Shown here one piece after another: positions 1 to 11,700 of a stretch of 64,000 nucleotides of DNA. Origin of the DNA: Thermoguttaceae bacterium (lineage in GTDB: Bacteria; Planctomycetota; Planctomycetia; Pirellulales; Thermoguttaceae); assembly GCA_017407125.1 (NCBI GenBank), contig JAFQXE010000031.1, forward strand, positions 1-64,000. Direction: 5' to 3'. The notes under the pieces were generated by a model that saw nothing but the letters and a program-made list of their open reading frames with translations, was not told the origin of the DNA and made no database searches. How positions within the stretch are numbered: the first letter of the stretch is position 1; every line of letters begins with the position of its first letter. The translations under genes and the position numbers were made by a program.

Positions 1-2
1 CG

Positions 3-223
3 CTTGAAAAAACTTTCGGTCGCCAGCAAGCTGGCTCCCTTTTAGGGAAGTTTTTTCAAGTTTAATTAAGAGGGGAAAACCTTTTTTGAAAAAAAGGTTC
101 TTCCCCTCAAACTCCCCTTTCCAAAAAACTTTAGTAAGGGGAGAATATCAAGGTTAGAACATCCAATAACCAATCGGCGAAAATCCGTCTAATCCGTCAA
201 ATCCGTGAACGGACTGACCCGCT
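3..223. repeat. 221-bp hairpin-rich dispersed repeat, copy 1
   Basis: A near-identical copy lies at 41056-41277. The unit holds three successive hairpins: an outer CTTGAAAAAACTT/AAGTTTTTTCAAG pair, a GGGGAAAACC/GGTTCTTCCCC pair and a CTCCCCTTT/AAGGGGAG pair. It ends in the sub-repeat AATCCGTCAAATCCGTG that also occurs alone elsewhere (28535, 50073, reversed near 23870). It has no coding potential and looks like a non-autonomous palindromic element. Confidence 0.85.
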
Positions 224-233
224 AATAACTCCC

Positions 234-261
234 TTGACGAAAAAATGCGGGACGGTACAAT
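234..261 (+). promoter_or_regulatory. Sigma70-type promoter of rlmKL
   Basis: TTGACG (234-239), a 16-nt spacer and TACAAT (256-261). Transcription would start at about 268, essentially at the ATG at 269, so the message may be leaderless. The -10 box lies downstream of the alternative ATG at 245, which argues against that start. Confidence 0.55.
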
Positions 262-268
262 AGAACGC

Positions 269-2608
269 ATGGAATCATTGCAATTAGTCGCGACGTCTAC
301 CATGGGCTTGGAGTCGATCGTAGCAAGAGAACTCAAAGCCCTCGGGTTTGATCCTAAAAACGCAGAGTCCGGTCCCGGAAGAACGTATTTCACCGGCGGA
401 ATGGACGCTGTCGTCAAGGCGAATATACACCTGCGCTGCGCCGGGAAGGTTCTTATAGAGCTGGCGTCGTTTCCGTGCGAGGATTTCGACGTTCTGTTCG
501 ACGCTGCGTCTGCAATCCCGTGGGAAGACTGGGCGCCGCGAAACGCCAAAGTCGTTGTCGAAGGGCGGTCGGTGAGGTCTAAAATTACGAGCGTCCCCGC
601 CCTGCAAAGAACCGTAAAAAAGGCGATTGTCAACCGGCTCATGAACGCCTATAAGACGACAACGCTGCCGGAAGACGGGGCGCTGTACACGGTTGAAATC
701 TCTCTGCTCAAAGATCAGGCGACAATTACTCTCGACACCACCGGGCGGGGGCTGCACCGGCGCGGGTATCGACTCATGAACGTTGCCGCTCCGCTTCGCG
801 AGACGCTGGCGGCGGGGTTGGTACTGCTGAGCAACTGGGAACCCGGCGCGCCGTTAATCGACCCGTTTTGTGCGTCAGGAACGATTCCCATCGAAGCGGC
901 ATTGATCGGGCGCAACATCGCCCCGGGGCTGAAACGGCAGTTCGACGCGCAATCGTGGCCCATATTCCCGCCCAAGCTCTGGATTGAAGCCCGAAAAGAG
1001 GCTCAAGCGGCGATTCTTCCACCGCTGGAACCCAAAATCATCGGGACGGACATCGACGCTCAGGCGCTCAAGTTCGCCCGACAGCACGCGCAGCTGGCAG
1101 GCGTCGAAAACGACATCCATTTTCAACAAAAGGATTTCGCCGACCTGACCTCGCAGCGTCATTACGGCTGCGTTATCTGCAACCCGCCCTACGGCGACCG
1201 AATCGGCGAATTGGCGCAGCTGCGTCCGCTGTACGAGTCCATGCCGGCGGTGTTCAGCCGTCTGCCGGACTGGTCGTTTTATATCATCACCGCCTGGAAC
1301 GATTTCGAAAAGGTCATCGGTCAGGAAGCGACGCGCCGCAGAAAACTCTACAACAGCCGAATCGAATGTACGTACTTCCAGTTCGTCGGACCGAAACGTC
1401 CGCCCAAACGGGTCTGGGAAGAAAAGAACTCTGACGAAATTGCCGTAGAAGTTAAAACAGAAACCAATGAGCAGAATACGAATCCGTTGGAGAGTAGCGC
1501 TGGCGAGTTGAGCGAGGTTAATTCGGAATACGGAATGCGGGATTCACTATTAACTAAAGCGACCAACGGAAGCGATGATAATACGTCTCGCGCGGCAGCG
1601 CGGACTGGGAGCGGCGCCTCGCCGCCGCCGGTTTTTGCGGGGCTGGACGAGTACGCTGAGTATCAGGCGGAGCAGTTCGGGAAATGTCTGGCGAACCGCG
1701 CTCATCATTTGCGGAAATTGCCTAAACGGGGAATAACGTGCTATCGGCTTTACGACCGGGATTTTCCGGAAGTCCCGCTGGCAATCGACTTCTACGAGGG
1801 CGAGTATCTGCATATCGCGGAATACGAGCGTCCGGACGGGCGCAACGTCGGTCAGCATAAACTGTGGCTGGACAAAATGGTCGAAACCGCGGTGGAAGTC
1901 ATGGGCGTCGAGCCGCGCAACGCTTTTCTCAAACGGCGTCAGCGCATGCGGGGCGAAGCCCAGTACGAGAAGTTCGCCCAGAAGGAACGCGTTATTGACG
2001 CTCACGAGGGCGGCTTGACATTTCTGTGCAACATGACGGACTATCTCGACACGGGGCTGTTTTTGGATCATCGAATCACGCGAGACATGGTTCGCAAAGA
2101 GGCGGCGGGAAAGCGGTTTCTTAACCTGTTTTGCTATACCGGCGCGTTTAGCTGTTACGCCGCGGCGGGAAAGGCTGCGTCCGTCGTATCCGTCGACCTG
2201 TCGCCCAACTATCTGGAATGGGCGGAAGCGAACATGGAACTCAACGGCTTTTTCGCCCCGGAATTCCCGGCTGATTACGTTAAAGCGGACGTCATGAAGT
2301 TCCTATCCCGAGTCGACGACAACTCGTTTGACCTGTGCGTGTGCGACCCGCCGACGTTCTCCAACAGCAAATCGACCGAGCAGGACTGGGACGTCCAAAA
2401 ATGTCACGTCGCCCTGCTCCGCCTGCTGGCGCAAAAGATGTCGCCCGGCGGCGTTGTCTATTTCTCCAATAACTTCCGGCGATTCAAGCTGGACGAAGAC
2501 GCCCTGTCAGACCTGTACTCCATTCGCGACTATACCGCCCGAACTCTGCCGGAAGATTTCCGCAACAAACACATTCATCAGTGCTGGCGGATGGTAAAGA
2601 GACAATAG
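269..2608 (+). CDS. rlmL: Bifunctional 23S rRNA (guanine-N2/N7)-methyltransferase RlmKL
   Basis: Dual SAM-dependent methyltransferase of 23S rRNA (G2445-N2 and G2069-N7 in E. coli numbering). The N-terminus MESLQLVATSTMG followed by a THUMP-like region matches the family. The first methyltransferase domain carries CNPPYGDR and the C-terminal RlmK domain carries CDPPTFSNS. At 779 residues it is longer than the roughly 700-residue E. coli protein. The extra length is a low-complexity linker between the two catalytic halves (about residues 395-460). Part of this linker, at 1557-1636, is a copy of an intergenic repeat translated in frame. ATG 269 is preferred over ATG 245 because of promoter position and alignment to the family start. 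The stop codon lies in a short tandem repeat. Confidence 0.93.
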   Translation: MESLQLVATSTMGLESIVARELKALGFDPKNAESGPGRTYFTGGMDAVVKANIHLRCAGKVLIELASFPCEDFDVLFDAASAIPWEDWAPRNAKVVVEGRSVRSKITSVPALQRTVKKAIVNRLMNAYKTTTLPEDGALYTVEISLLKDQATITLDTTGRGLHRRGYRLMNVAAPLRETLAAGLVLLSNWEPGAPLIDPFCASGTIPIEAALIGRNIAPGLKRQFDAQSWPIFPPKLWIEARKEAQAAILPPLEPKIIGTDIDAQALKFARQHAQLAGVENDIHFQQKDFADLTSQRHYGCVICNPPYGDRIGELAQLRPLYESMPAVFSRLPDWSFYIITAWNDFEKVIGQEATRRRKLYNSRIECTYFQFVGPKRPPKRVWEEKNSDEIAVEVKTETNEQNTNPLESSAGELSEVNSEYGMRDSLLTKATNGSDDNTSRAAARTGSGASPPPVFAGLDEYAEYQAEQFGKCLANRAHHLRKLPKRGITCYRLYDRDFPEVPLAIDFYEGEYLHIAEYERPDGRNVGQHKLWLDKMVETAVEVMGVEPRNAFLKRRQRMRGEAQYEKFAQKERVIDAHEGGLTFLCNMTDYLDTGLFLDHRITRDMVRKEAAGKRFLNLFCYTGAFSCYAAAGKAASVVSVDLSPNYLEWAEANMELNGFFAPEFPADYVKADVMKFLSRVDDNSFDLCVCDPPTFSNSKSTEQDWDVQKCHVALLRLLAQKMSPGGVVYFSNNFRRFKLDEDALSDLYSIRDYTARTLPEDFRNKHIHQCWRMVKRQ
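1557..1636. repeat. GC-rich dispersed repeat inside rlmKL
   Basis: The segment holds GCGACCAACGGAAGCG followed by CGCGCGGCAGCGCGGA and GGAGCGGCGCCTCGCCG. The same modules in the same order occur between genes at 50134-50208 and 53741-53790, and in reverse at 23897-23971. Here it is read in frame as linker residues between the two methyltransferase domains. Confidence 0.75.
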
Positions 2609-2651
2609 GCAGTAGGCAGTAGGCAATAGTAAGTAGGCAGTAGGGAGTAGT
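2604..2651. repeat. Tandem AGTAGGCAATAGG-type repeat
   Basis: Short degenerate tandem units of the type GGCAGTAGGCAGTAGGCAAT. Related runs occur at 19378-19434, 29776-29812, 38722-38749 and 51069-51114. The first TAG is the rlmKL stop codon. Confidence 0.7.
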
Positions 2652-2693
2652 TATTATGGCGCGCTTTGCTCCAATTGCCAATTGCTAATTAAA

Positions 2694-2735
2694 AAAGCGT
2701 CAATCCGGTAAGTACCGAATTGACGCTTTCGATTT
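2694..2735. terminator. Bidirectional terminator between rlmKL and the giant gene
   Basis: Inverted repeat AAAGCGTCAATCCGG / CCGAATTGACGCTTT (2694-2708 and 2715-2729) with a 6-nt loop. It is flanked by an A run on the left and GATTTTT on the right, so it can serve both convergent genes. Confidence 0.85.
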
Positions 2736-2776
2736 TTACTCAGGCGACGCCGACGCGCTGTCGGCGGTTTTCAAAA

Positions 2777-5700
2777 TCATTCGCCCTTGAGCCAAGTGTC
2801 TGTGTCAGACCAGTCGTCCCAGTCAGTAAAGACGCCGTCAACCTTCTTCGTATCCATTGTCGAATCGCCGGAAACGGTAATCATGTCGTCGCCGGAAACG
2901 GTGAACGAACGAGTCTGCTGAGTCGCGACCTGTTCAATGACAGCCGTCTGCGAGGACGTTGTAACATCCAGCAGGTCTTCCATCGCGGAGTCGTGCAGGC
3001 TGATATTGACCGCGCTGAGCTTGCCGGCGCTTTCGGAACGGAAGTCCAGGGACTTCAGCGCGCCGGAAACCGTAACGCCGCGGCTGTAAGAGCCGTTCTG
3101 AGAATAGGTGAACTTGTTGTAGGCGCTGTCAACCGTAATCGGCATTTCGTACGCGGTGTTGGCAATCACAACGGTAGCGGTATCCTTGTCGTCCGCCTTG
3201 TTGACGGTTGCCGTCTTGAAATCTTTAACTGTGTTGTTAAAGGTTCCAGCGGAATCCGCAACGTTGACTGTAACAGATTCTCCGGCATGCGCGACATCGA
3301 TTGTTTCAACCTTGTCCGCAGAGCAGATAATGGTTGCCTTGTCAGCTCCGCCGTTGACGCTTGTAGCAGTCAGCGTTGGGGCGGTAGCGGTAATCGTGTA
3401 CGTATTGGAATTGCCGCCGAAGATGATCACGTCGCCGCTCATGGACGCATTGGCGCCTTGAATGACCAGCGTGTCGTCGGCATAACCGTCATACAGGTTG
3501 ATGGCAGACTCGTCCGATCCGACAACCTTGTTGCGGAATCCGTAGACGTCAACCGTCGTTCCGTTAGCCAGAACCATATTGATTGCTTCTGGCGAGACGT
3601 CAAAGGTTGTCGCCGCCAAATCGCCGGAACCGTCAGAAACGCGGGCGGTGTCAACTGCCGAGTACGAATGAGAGGTTGCAACAATCGTGTTGAATCCCCA
3701 GGCCGTGTTGCTGTACGAGGTCTTGACGGTGCTCTGCATGAACGCCATGACTTTGTTGTCAAGGCATGTAACAGTGAAGTCGTCTTTGATGTCGTTGCTG
3801 GTGGTCGATCCGGAAATAACCGTTTGGTCAACAAACAGAACAGTGTCCTGATTATCAGTCGAGTACGCGTTGTTGACCGCGAATCCGCTTGCTGTAACAT
3901 AGTAGCTGTTCGGCGCCGTCGGGTCAGCAATGTCGCCGTCGGTCATTCTCATGACGCGAGCAACCGTCTGAACGGTGTCAGCCGCATCCGAATCGTTGAA
4001 CGTCGCCGAGTCAGTTCCGCCGAACTTCGAGTAGGCTTCAGCCGCGGCGGTTCCAATAGCTGTGAGCTTGTAGCCGTTAGCCAGAGTCATGGTCGCCGTC
4101 TTGCTGGCAGCGTCAAACAGGTAGGAGTCGTTGCCGTTTGAATCGTAGATTCTGACCGTGCAATCGGCTGCTTCCGGAGCGATGTTAGCTGTTACATTGC
4201 CAAAGTTGGTAATGACAACGTCTTTGCCGTTCTCGGACAACAGAATCTTGTTGGAATACATGTTGAGCGTGGCGTCCGGGCTGGTAACGTTGAGGCTTAC
4301 GTCCGGATTGCCCGCCAGTGAGCTTCCGCCCGACTTGGCGTTTGCTGTAACCGTATCGAATCCGCTGAAATCGCAGTGGTACTGGGTCGTATCGAATTGA
4401 CCGCCGTTGCTGTCCGCGTTGAACGAAGTGATGTTCTTCGCTTCCAGTTTCATTGTGTCAACGCTGTTTTCATCTGACGACAGGTCGGCATTAAGTTTCA
4501 CAGCGCTGAATCCGCCAGCTGTTACAGTATATCCCGTACCCGTTGCGGTAACAGAATTGTCGTTAAGCGTAATCGTATCGTTGTCGTTGGTTCCGTTGAT
4601 TTCTACCGTGTCGCCGGAAACGCCGTTGAAGTCAATATTGGCGAAATCGACAACCGAATATTCATAGGAGCTTGTCGACAGCGTCGCAGAACTTCCCGTT
4701 GCCGTGAAGTTGCGGGATTCGGTTCCCTTGTCGGTATCAAATGTAACGGAATCAGATCCGCCGCGGCCGACAACGTTGACCTTGCTGAAGTTGTACAGCG
4801 TAATCTTCTGTCCAAGCGAGTTGGTCATTTCAACAGCGTCAACCGTCTTGCCATCGCGTTGAGTCGTCATGAATCTGACAGTGTCCGCGCCGGCTGAACC
4901 GTACAGCGTAACCTCTGAACCGTTGCCGTCAACGTCCAGAATCTTGGAGTTGATTTGCTGCGGATCGTCATCGTCCTGAACCATCGTCCACGTTCCGTCT
5001 GCAACGGAGAAGATAACCGTCTTGTTGACGTCGTCGTCAATTTCTTCGTTCTGAATGACAGTTCCGGTGCCTTCGTCGCTGGTGAAATCAGGCGACAATG
5101 ACGACGGACTGTTTGCAGTCCACAGGAATCGACGGCGATAGATGTCGGAGTAATCCAACGTTGAAACGTGGTTGGAAACGCCGGCAAGAACGCTGCCGTT
5201 GACCAGGTTGTCGTGAATATTGGTCAGGTTGCCGGCTCCGCCGCTGCCGCCTTCGCCATTACCGCCATTATCGGCGTTATCGCCGCTGCTTTCGCCATTC
5301 TTGACTGGATAGTTGCGGCTCAGGTCGCCAGGTCCAGTCCATGTGAAGACGCATTCGCCTTTTTCGTTGACCGAAATATCCTGCTGGAACTGGCTGCCGT
5401 AAATCAGAGAGTTGATCTGAACGTCTTTCTGATTCTGCATTGCAGCAGCGTTGCTGAATACGTCGTCATACCACTTCGCGAACACGCCGTAGCTGTAACG
5501 AGAGGTGGCGGAGGCGTCGTAATCGGAAACTTCGTGTCCGAAGGAGACCCAGGAAATAACGCAGCGTCCGTCTTCGCCCAAACCGACAACCGGTTCAAAC
5601 TGATCGTCAAACGTCTTGTTGTTGACGCGGAATTCCGGCTGATTGAGACCCTTAAGAGTCTGTTTGCCGTTGGAGTCAACTTTGTACGTTCTGGCGTAAA

Positions 5701-8700
5701 TGCCTTTTTCGCTGCCGTCCTGAAGAGCGCTGGAATAGGTAACAACGACGTTGCCCTTGGAGTCCATATCGACGCTGGGCGTGTACTTGCTGTACTTTCC
5801 ATTTTCGCTGATAACAACCTGATCGTTGACCTGAACAACCTTTCCTCCGGAATCCAGCTGGAACGTACGACCGTTGATTGTGCTCTTCAACGTCGAATTC
5901 TGCCAGACTACGATCAGGTTGCCGCTTTCCATCGCAACCGACGGATTGCATTGGCCAGTCGTGTCTGCAACGTTAACCAGGAACGGTTTGTCGGAGTAGA
6001 CGCCTCTGGAATCCTTCATCGACGCAATCGCGCTCGGTTCGTCGTCGGTTGACGTGAAGCTGTAAATGCGAGCGTAGATTCCATAGCGGTCAACTGTTCC
6101 ATTCGGATAGTTGTTGTCAGCAACCAAAACGTCTTCTCTGGAGCTGTAATCTTCATTCGCCCACGTGATGACAAAGTTGCCCGTCGCAGAGTCAATCGCA
6201 ACCTTCGGGTTCGTCTTAACGCCGCGAACGTCGTTGTCAACCTGGAAGAAGTCGCCGTACTGAGCCAGATTCGTAACATAGTAATCGTTGTCGTAGGTTA
6301 CCTTGAAACGAACCGCCATGATGTTGGTTCCGTCCTGATACGGATCCAGGGTTACCATTTCCTGATCGCCGACGCCAGAGTCAACAACGTGCTCATCAAG
6401 CGAGTCAGTCAGTTCGACCCAGGTAATGACAACGTTGCCGTATTTGTCCATCGCAACGTCCGGCGAGCACTGGTGAGTGTACTCTTCGAGCATGACGACA
6501 AATTCCTGTCCGACTTTGTTGCCGTCGTAATCGTACATCTGCGCCATGATGCGGCGGAAGCCGTTCGTCGTTTCGCTGTTGCTGGCGATGAGCTGACCGT
6601 CTTTATACAGGTAACGGTTGAGAGCCGGATTGTTCTGATAATCGCCGTCTTCGTCTTCCGGAATCCAGTCGGTTTCCCAAACTACGATGTAGTTGCCGTA
6701 CTGATCCATGGCAACGGCGGAATTCTCCTGGATGCCTTCCTGGTTGTTGTAGTTGACCAGAGTGTCGCCCTTGAGGTCTGCCGCTTCAAATTCGTACGGA
6801 TCTTCGGAAACGTTGCCGGAATCCAGCGAGGACGGGATGCCGACGTCGACTTCCATGATAAAGTCGGTGCTTTCTGTGCCGCCGACCTGACCATTGGTCT
6901 TGCCGTAATCCCACTTGCTGTAGGAGCCGTCCAGCGGATTCTTGTTGAGGTCTTCCATGTTAGTAGACCCGATGAATTCGTAGGTGTAACCCGGTTCCAG
7001 AGCGGGAAGTCCGTCGTCGCCCGGCTGAATGTAGATAACAATCTCATTCTTGCCGTCGTCGCCAACGGAGAACATGGAATCTTCGCGGTCGACAATTCCC
7101 TGAATCGGGACGAGGATCTTGTTGCCTTCCAGGTCAGTGCGATAAATATTCCAGTTGCTTGGATTGAGAACGCTGCTGGCTCCAGTGTGACTCATTTCTT
7201 CGGAGAACCCGACGATCAAAGCGACTACCTGCTCGCCGTTTTCGTCAAGCGCGTAATCCTCGGAAATCAGGTAATCCATGTCCTGAGTCTTGTAATCGGA
7301 GTTGTAAATCTTGCCGGCGTCGAGATCCAGATAGGAATCCTTCGTATCGGTATAAGCGTATTCTTTCTGTCCGGTTTGTTCGTCGTTGGAGAAGATGTAG
7401 TTCAGCAAGCCATTAGACGTGAAGTCCTCGTATGGCAGTTCGTCTGTAACGGTAACGTCCTTGGTAGTAACAGATCCGTCCGGCTTGTAAACATCCAGTT
7501 TTTGCGTTGTTTCGTCGTAAACGTACGTCGCGTTTTCCGGATTGTTCAACGGCTGATTGGAAGTGATATTGCCGTTGATGTCAACCGTGTTGATCTCGTT
7601 GTTATCGTTGACAGAGTAACGCTGTTCGTTATCCGTCCAGGTGAAGACCGGATTGCCGTTTTCATCTGTAACGCGATTGCCGTTGTTGTCGTAGACGTAG
7701 GTGAACAGATCGCCCTGCTCCACCGGCGAAACCGCCTGGAACTTGGTGATAACCGGCGACGTGTCGTCGTCATACGGCTTTTCGCGGTTGACAACGTGCC
7801 AGATTTCGGACTGCGTGTCGTCGCGTTCCGGGAAGCACGTCCAGGCAACGATCCAGTCGCCGTCGGAGTTCATCGCAACAGACGGGAATCGATCGGAATG
7901 ACCGTCAACAGCGGTGTGCGAGAAGGTCATTTCATTGCCGTCTTTACCAATGTCGCCGTTTGTCGTATCGGTATTGTTGAAGTACTTCTGAGCGTAAACG
8001 GTGTACTCTTTGTCCGCAACGTTGAACGTAGCGTCGTCGCTTTCCCAGGTGATGATAAAGTTGCCGTTTGCATCCATGGCAACCTTGGAGTACTGTTGCT
8101 TGCCAAGCTGGGTCGTGTTGACAATGAACGAACCGCCCATCGCCTTGTACTCAAGGTCAGCGTAGTTTTCGACAGTAAAGGTTCCATCAACGTCTCCGGA
8201 ATGGAAGAAGATCGGATTGCCTTTATAGTCAACCAGGAAGCCGGCTTTGTTCGTGTCGTAGGATTCTGTGTAGTACGATCCGGCGTTGTCGGCATTGGGA
8301 TCGAGCTGAGAAGCCGGGGCTTCGCCCGCGTAGTACGCCTTGAGGAATGCATAGCGTTTGGCGTAGATTTCGATGTTGTCTTCGTAATCGGAAGTCCACG
8401 AAATCACGAAATCGCCCTTGCGGTCCATGTCGACTGACGACCACTTCTGAGTTCCCTCGAGATTGTCGGTGTTGACCAGACCAACGCAAATCGTATTGCC
8501 TTCCGTATCGAAACGTCTGGCGTAAACGTTGGCTTCCGTCGAGGAATCGCCGTATTTGGTATCGCCAAAGCTCGTCCAGGTTACGACAAAGTTGCCTTCT
8601 GCGTCCATGCCGATATCCGGGAACATCTGATGTCGGGATTCCAGATCGTAGTAGTTGTCCGGATTATTGGCAATGGCAATTGCAGTCGGATTGGCAAGGA

Positions 8701-11700
8701 TGCCGCCCATGGTTCCCTTGGAAATTTCCTTGGATGTAACGTCGACAGCCAGTTTCTTGTCCTCAACCTGAACGCCTGTAACTCTCAAATCGGAAATATC
8801 ATACCCTAACGCGGTGTTAGAGAAGTAAATCGTAACCGAATTCTTGTTGTTGTCAACTCCCAGCAGGAACGTGTCTCTGTCAAGAGCGGAGCGATCGTCT
8901 GCTTCGTCGCTGGCAATGTTAATCGAGTTGCCAAACTGATCTTTGAACGTGCCAAGGGCGTTGATAATGCTGTCGATTCGATGATAGGACTCGTCCGAAT
9001 CCGCGTCGAAGTCGTTATCAATCAGGTGCTGATCGCCATCTGACATGTCAGCGTCGTTGTCTCCAGCGTTTTCGTCCGCAGCGGTTCCGAGCATACCGGG
9101 TCGGAATACAACCGGTTCCGTCGTCTTGCAGTTGTGAACAACGCCTTCGTAGTCCGTATAGTCAAACTCGAAGTAGAAGCTGACCAGATTCGAGAAGTTG
9201 GAGCCTGTACCGAAGCTGACTCGCTGAACTTCAGCAGCGCCCGGCGTAAGCATGTAGCTTTCATTGACCAAGATTTCGCCGGAATCAGCAGCGTACTTCG
9301 TTCTGACGGTCGAGTTAATCGCCTTGCCTTCAGACGAAACCAGAAGCTGGTTCGGAACGATTGCCAGTTCGCCCAGATTGGCAGGAATCGGCGAATCGTC
9401 CATCTTATTGAATTTAACGGTGAAGAAGTCGTAGCTTGTCGCTTCTACCGTAGCGTCGATATTGATTTCCTTCAACGCCTTCTTGATAATCTGAGCGAAG
9501 TTGGCTGGCGTGTTGTCTAACGTTACGCCGTCAAACTGAATCTTGCCGTAAATCGCATCGCCAACAGGCGGAACAATCGTAATTACAGACGTGGTGCGAA
9601 CGTCTTCTTCCGTTTCCAGATACTTGCTCTGATCGGGCGTGTACTGAATCTGGAAGGAGCCAGAGTAAATTGCCGAGCTGAAGAGAATCTCCTGCGTAGC
9701 GACTTCGTCAACTCTGCGGCTGCCGTCTGCATAGTACTGAGCGGCGTAAATGTCCCAGTCTGCATTGATCTTTTCGCTGGCGTCCTGATAATCCAGAGAC
9801 ATCCAGGTAATCGCGTAGTTGCCCAAAGCGCTGATTGCAACGCTGGAATACATCTGATCGCCCAGGGTCGACGTATTGACGCGCAGGCTTTCGTGGTTGT
9901 TGCCGCCCTCTTCGTAGCTCAGCAAAGTCGGCAGGCTGTCTTTCGGCGTTCCGTCCAGATTGTAACGTCTGGCGTAAACGTCCCAGGAAACCTTGCCGGT
10001 GCTACTGTCGAGGTTGTATTCAGACCACGTGATGATAAAGTCGCCGTCTTCGCCCATCGCAACGGACGCGTGCTGAATGTTGTGTTCTTCTCCAGGATAA
10101 ATGCTTCTGTCAACGCCGGTTTCATCGAACAGAGTCAGCTTGACAGTCTTTTCCGGATTGACAACGTAATCGCCGTCAACGAGTTCCGCGTATTCGATCT
10201 GATAGTAAATGTTTTCGATGCCTTCGTCGTTTTCGGAAATCCAGACGGTAACCGTATCGCCGTCGTCATTGATGCCAACAGCGTTGGGCGACCATCGGAA
10301 GTCGGAATCGCCTTCCAGAGTCTGTTCAAAGTAGTTCTTGTCTGTACCTTCGCCGGTAAACGGACCTTCAGCGTCATACGTTGTAACGTTAAACGAGAAA
10401 TTCGTGTCGTTTCCATCGGTGTTTTCGCCATTGCTGTTGAGGCGATTGCCTTTGACGTCTTCCAGTCGTTTGTTGGCAACGATTTCGTAAGAGCCATTAA
10501 CCAGAGACGAATCCAGCATAATAACGGCTTCCCACTTGTTGGAACCGAATTCCGACAGCGGATTTCCGTTTTCATCAAGAATGTACTGCGACATGTTCAT
10601 GCCGTAGTAGATGTCGGTGATAACGCCTTGCAGCGGCGTGCCGTCTTTGGTCAGCTGCCAGTTTTCCGGATTAATAACGCTGTTGTCCCAATCTGCGCTT
10701 TCAGAATTGTAGAATTTGGTTCTGTAATCATAGTACATCATCTCTTCATTGAAGTAGACAATGACGTAATTGATGTTTTCCCCATTGATTTCAGCGTTTT
10801 GCTGGACGCGTTTTCCGTCAATGTTCAAACCGGAAACCTTGGGACCGGCAGTGTCAGTCGCCTCGGTAAAGGCGCGAACCAGAACGTTGGTATTGGAATA
10901 GCTGTTGAACGTGCTGTTGGCGTACTGATTGGACATCGTGCGGCTGTTGTACAATTCATGCTGCAGATAGCCAATCTGGAACGAACCTTCCGGCGTAACA
11001 TTGATTGTCGCGTCCGTCTGAGGAGTTCCCAAATCGCCATAGTAGTACATGGAAATGCCGTAGCGGGCGCGATTGTGAGTTCCACCGTCCTGAATGGTTC
11101 GGAATCGACCGCTTCTCAACCACGGGTAATCCGCCGGATTGTAACCGCCTTCGTCCGTCAATGGCGGCAAAACAAACGTGCCATAGTATTGCATCGTAAT
11201 ATTTTCACCAACATTGCCGGCAAAGACAATGCGAATCTGATATTCGCCAACGCCCCAAATCGTTTCGCCGTCGTCATCTTGAGGCGCACTGACAAGTTCT
11301 ACGTCGACGGGATTGTAACCCAAATTAACCAGATACGCTCGTAAAGAATCAATTGACGAGTTCACACTGTCTTCATCGGTGCAGTCAAACGTAAGCAACT
11401 GACCGGGATTCTCGAACGCGTCCGGTTCGCCGTTTACCTGAATAGCATAGTAAAGAGTTCCTTCGACGTTCGGATTAAGCGTCAAGGTTTGAGCTTCCGC
11501 ATTGCGAACCGTCGCGTTTTCCCACGTCATGGACAATTCCAGATCGTGTACGCTGCCCTGGAAGACAATCTCAAAGATTACCGGCAGACCGTCAATTCGA
11601 CCCCGACGTTCCTGATCAGTCAGATTTTCATTATTGATGAAGTCCAAAATGTCGTTAAACGTCAAGTTGTCAAAGCGGGTAACGCCAGTCTCGAATTGTA

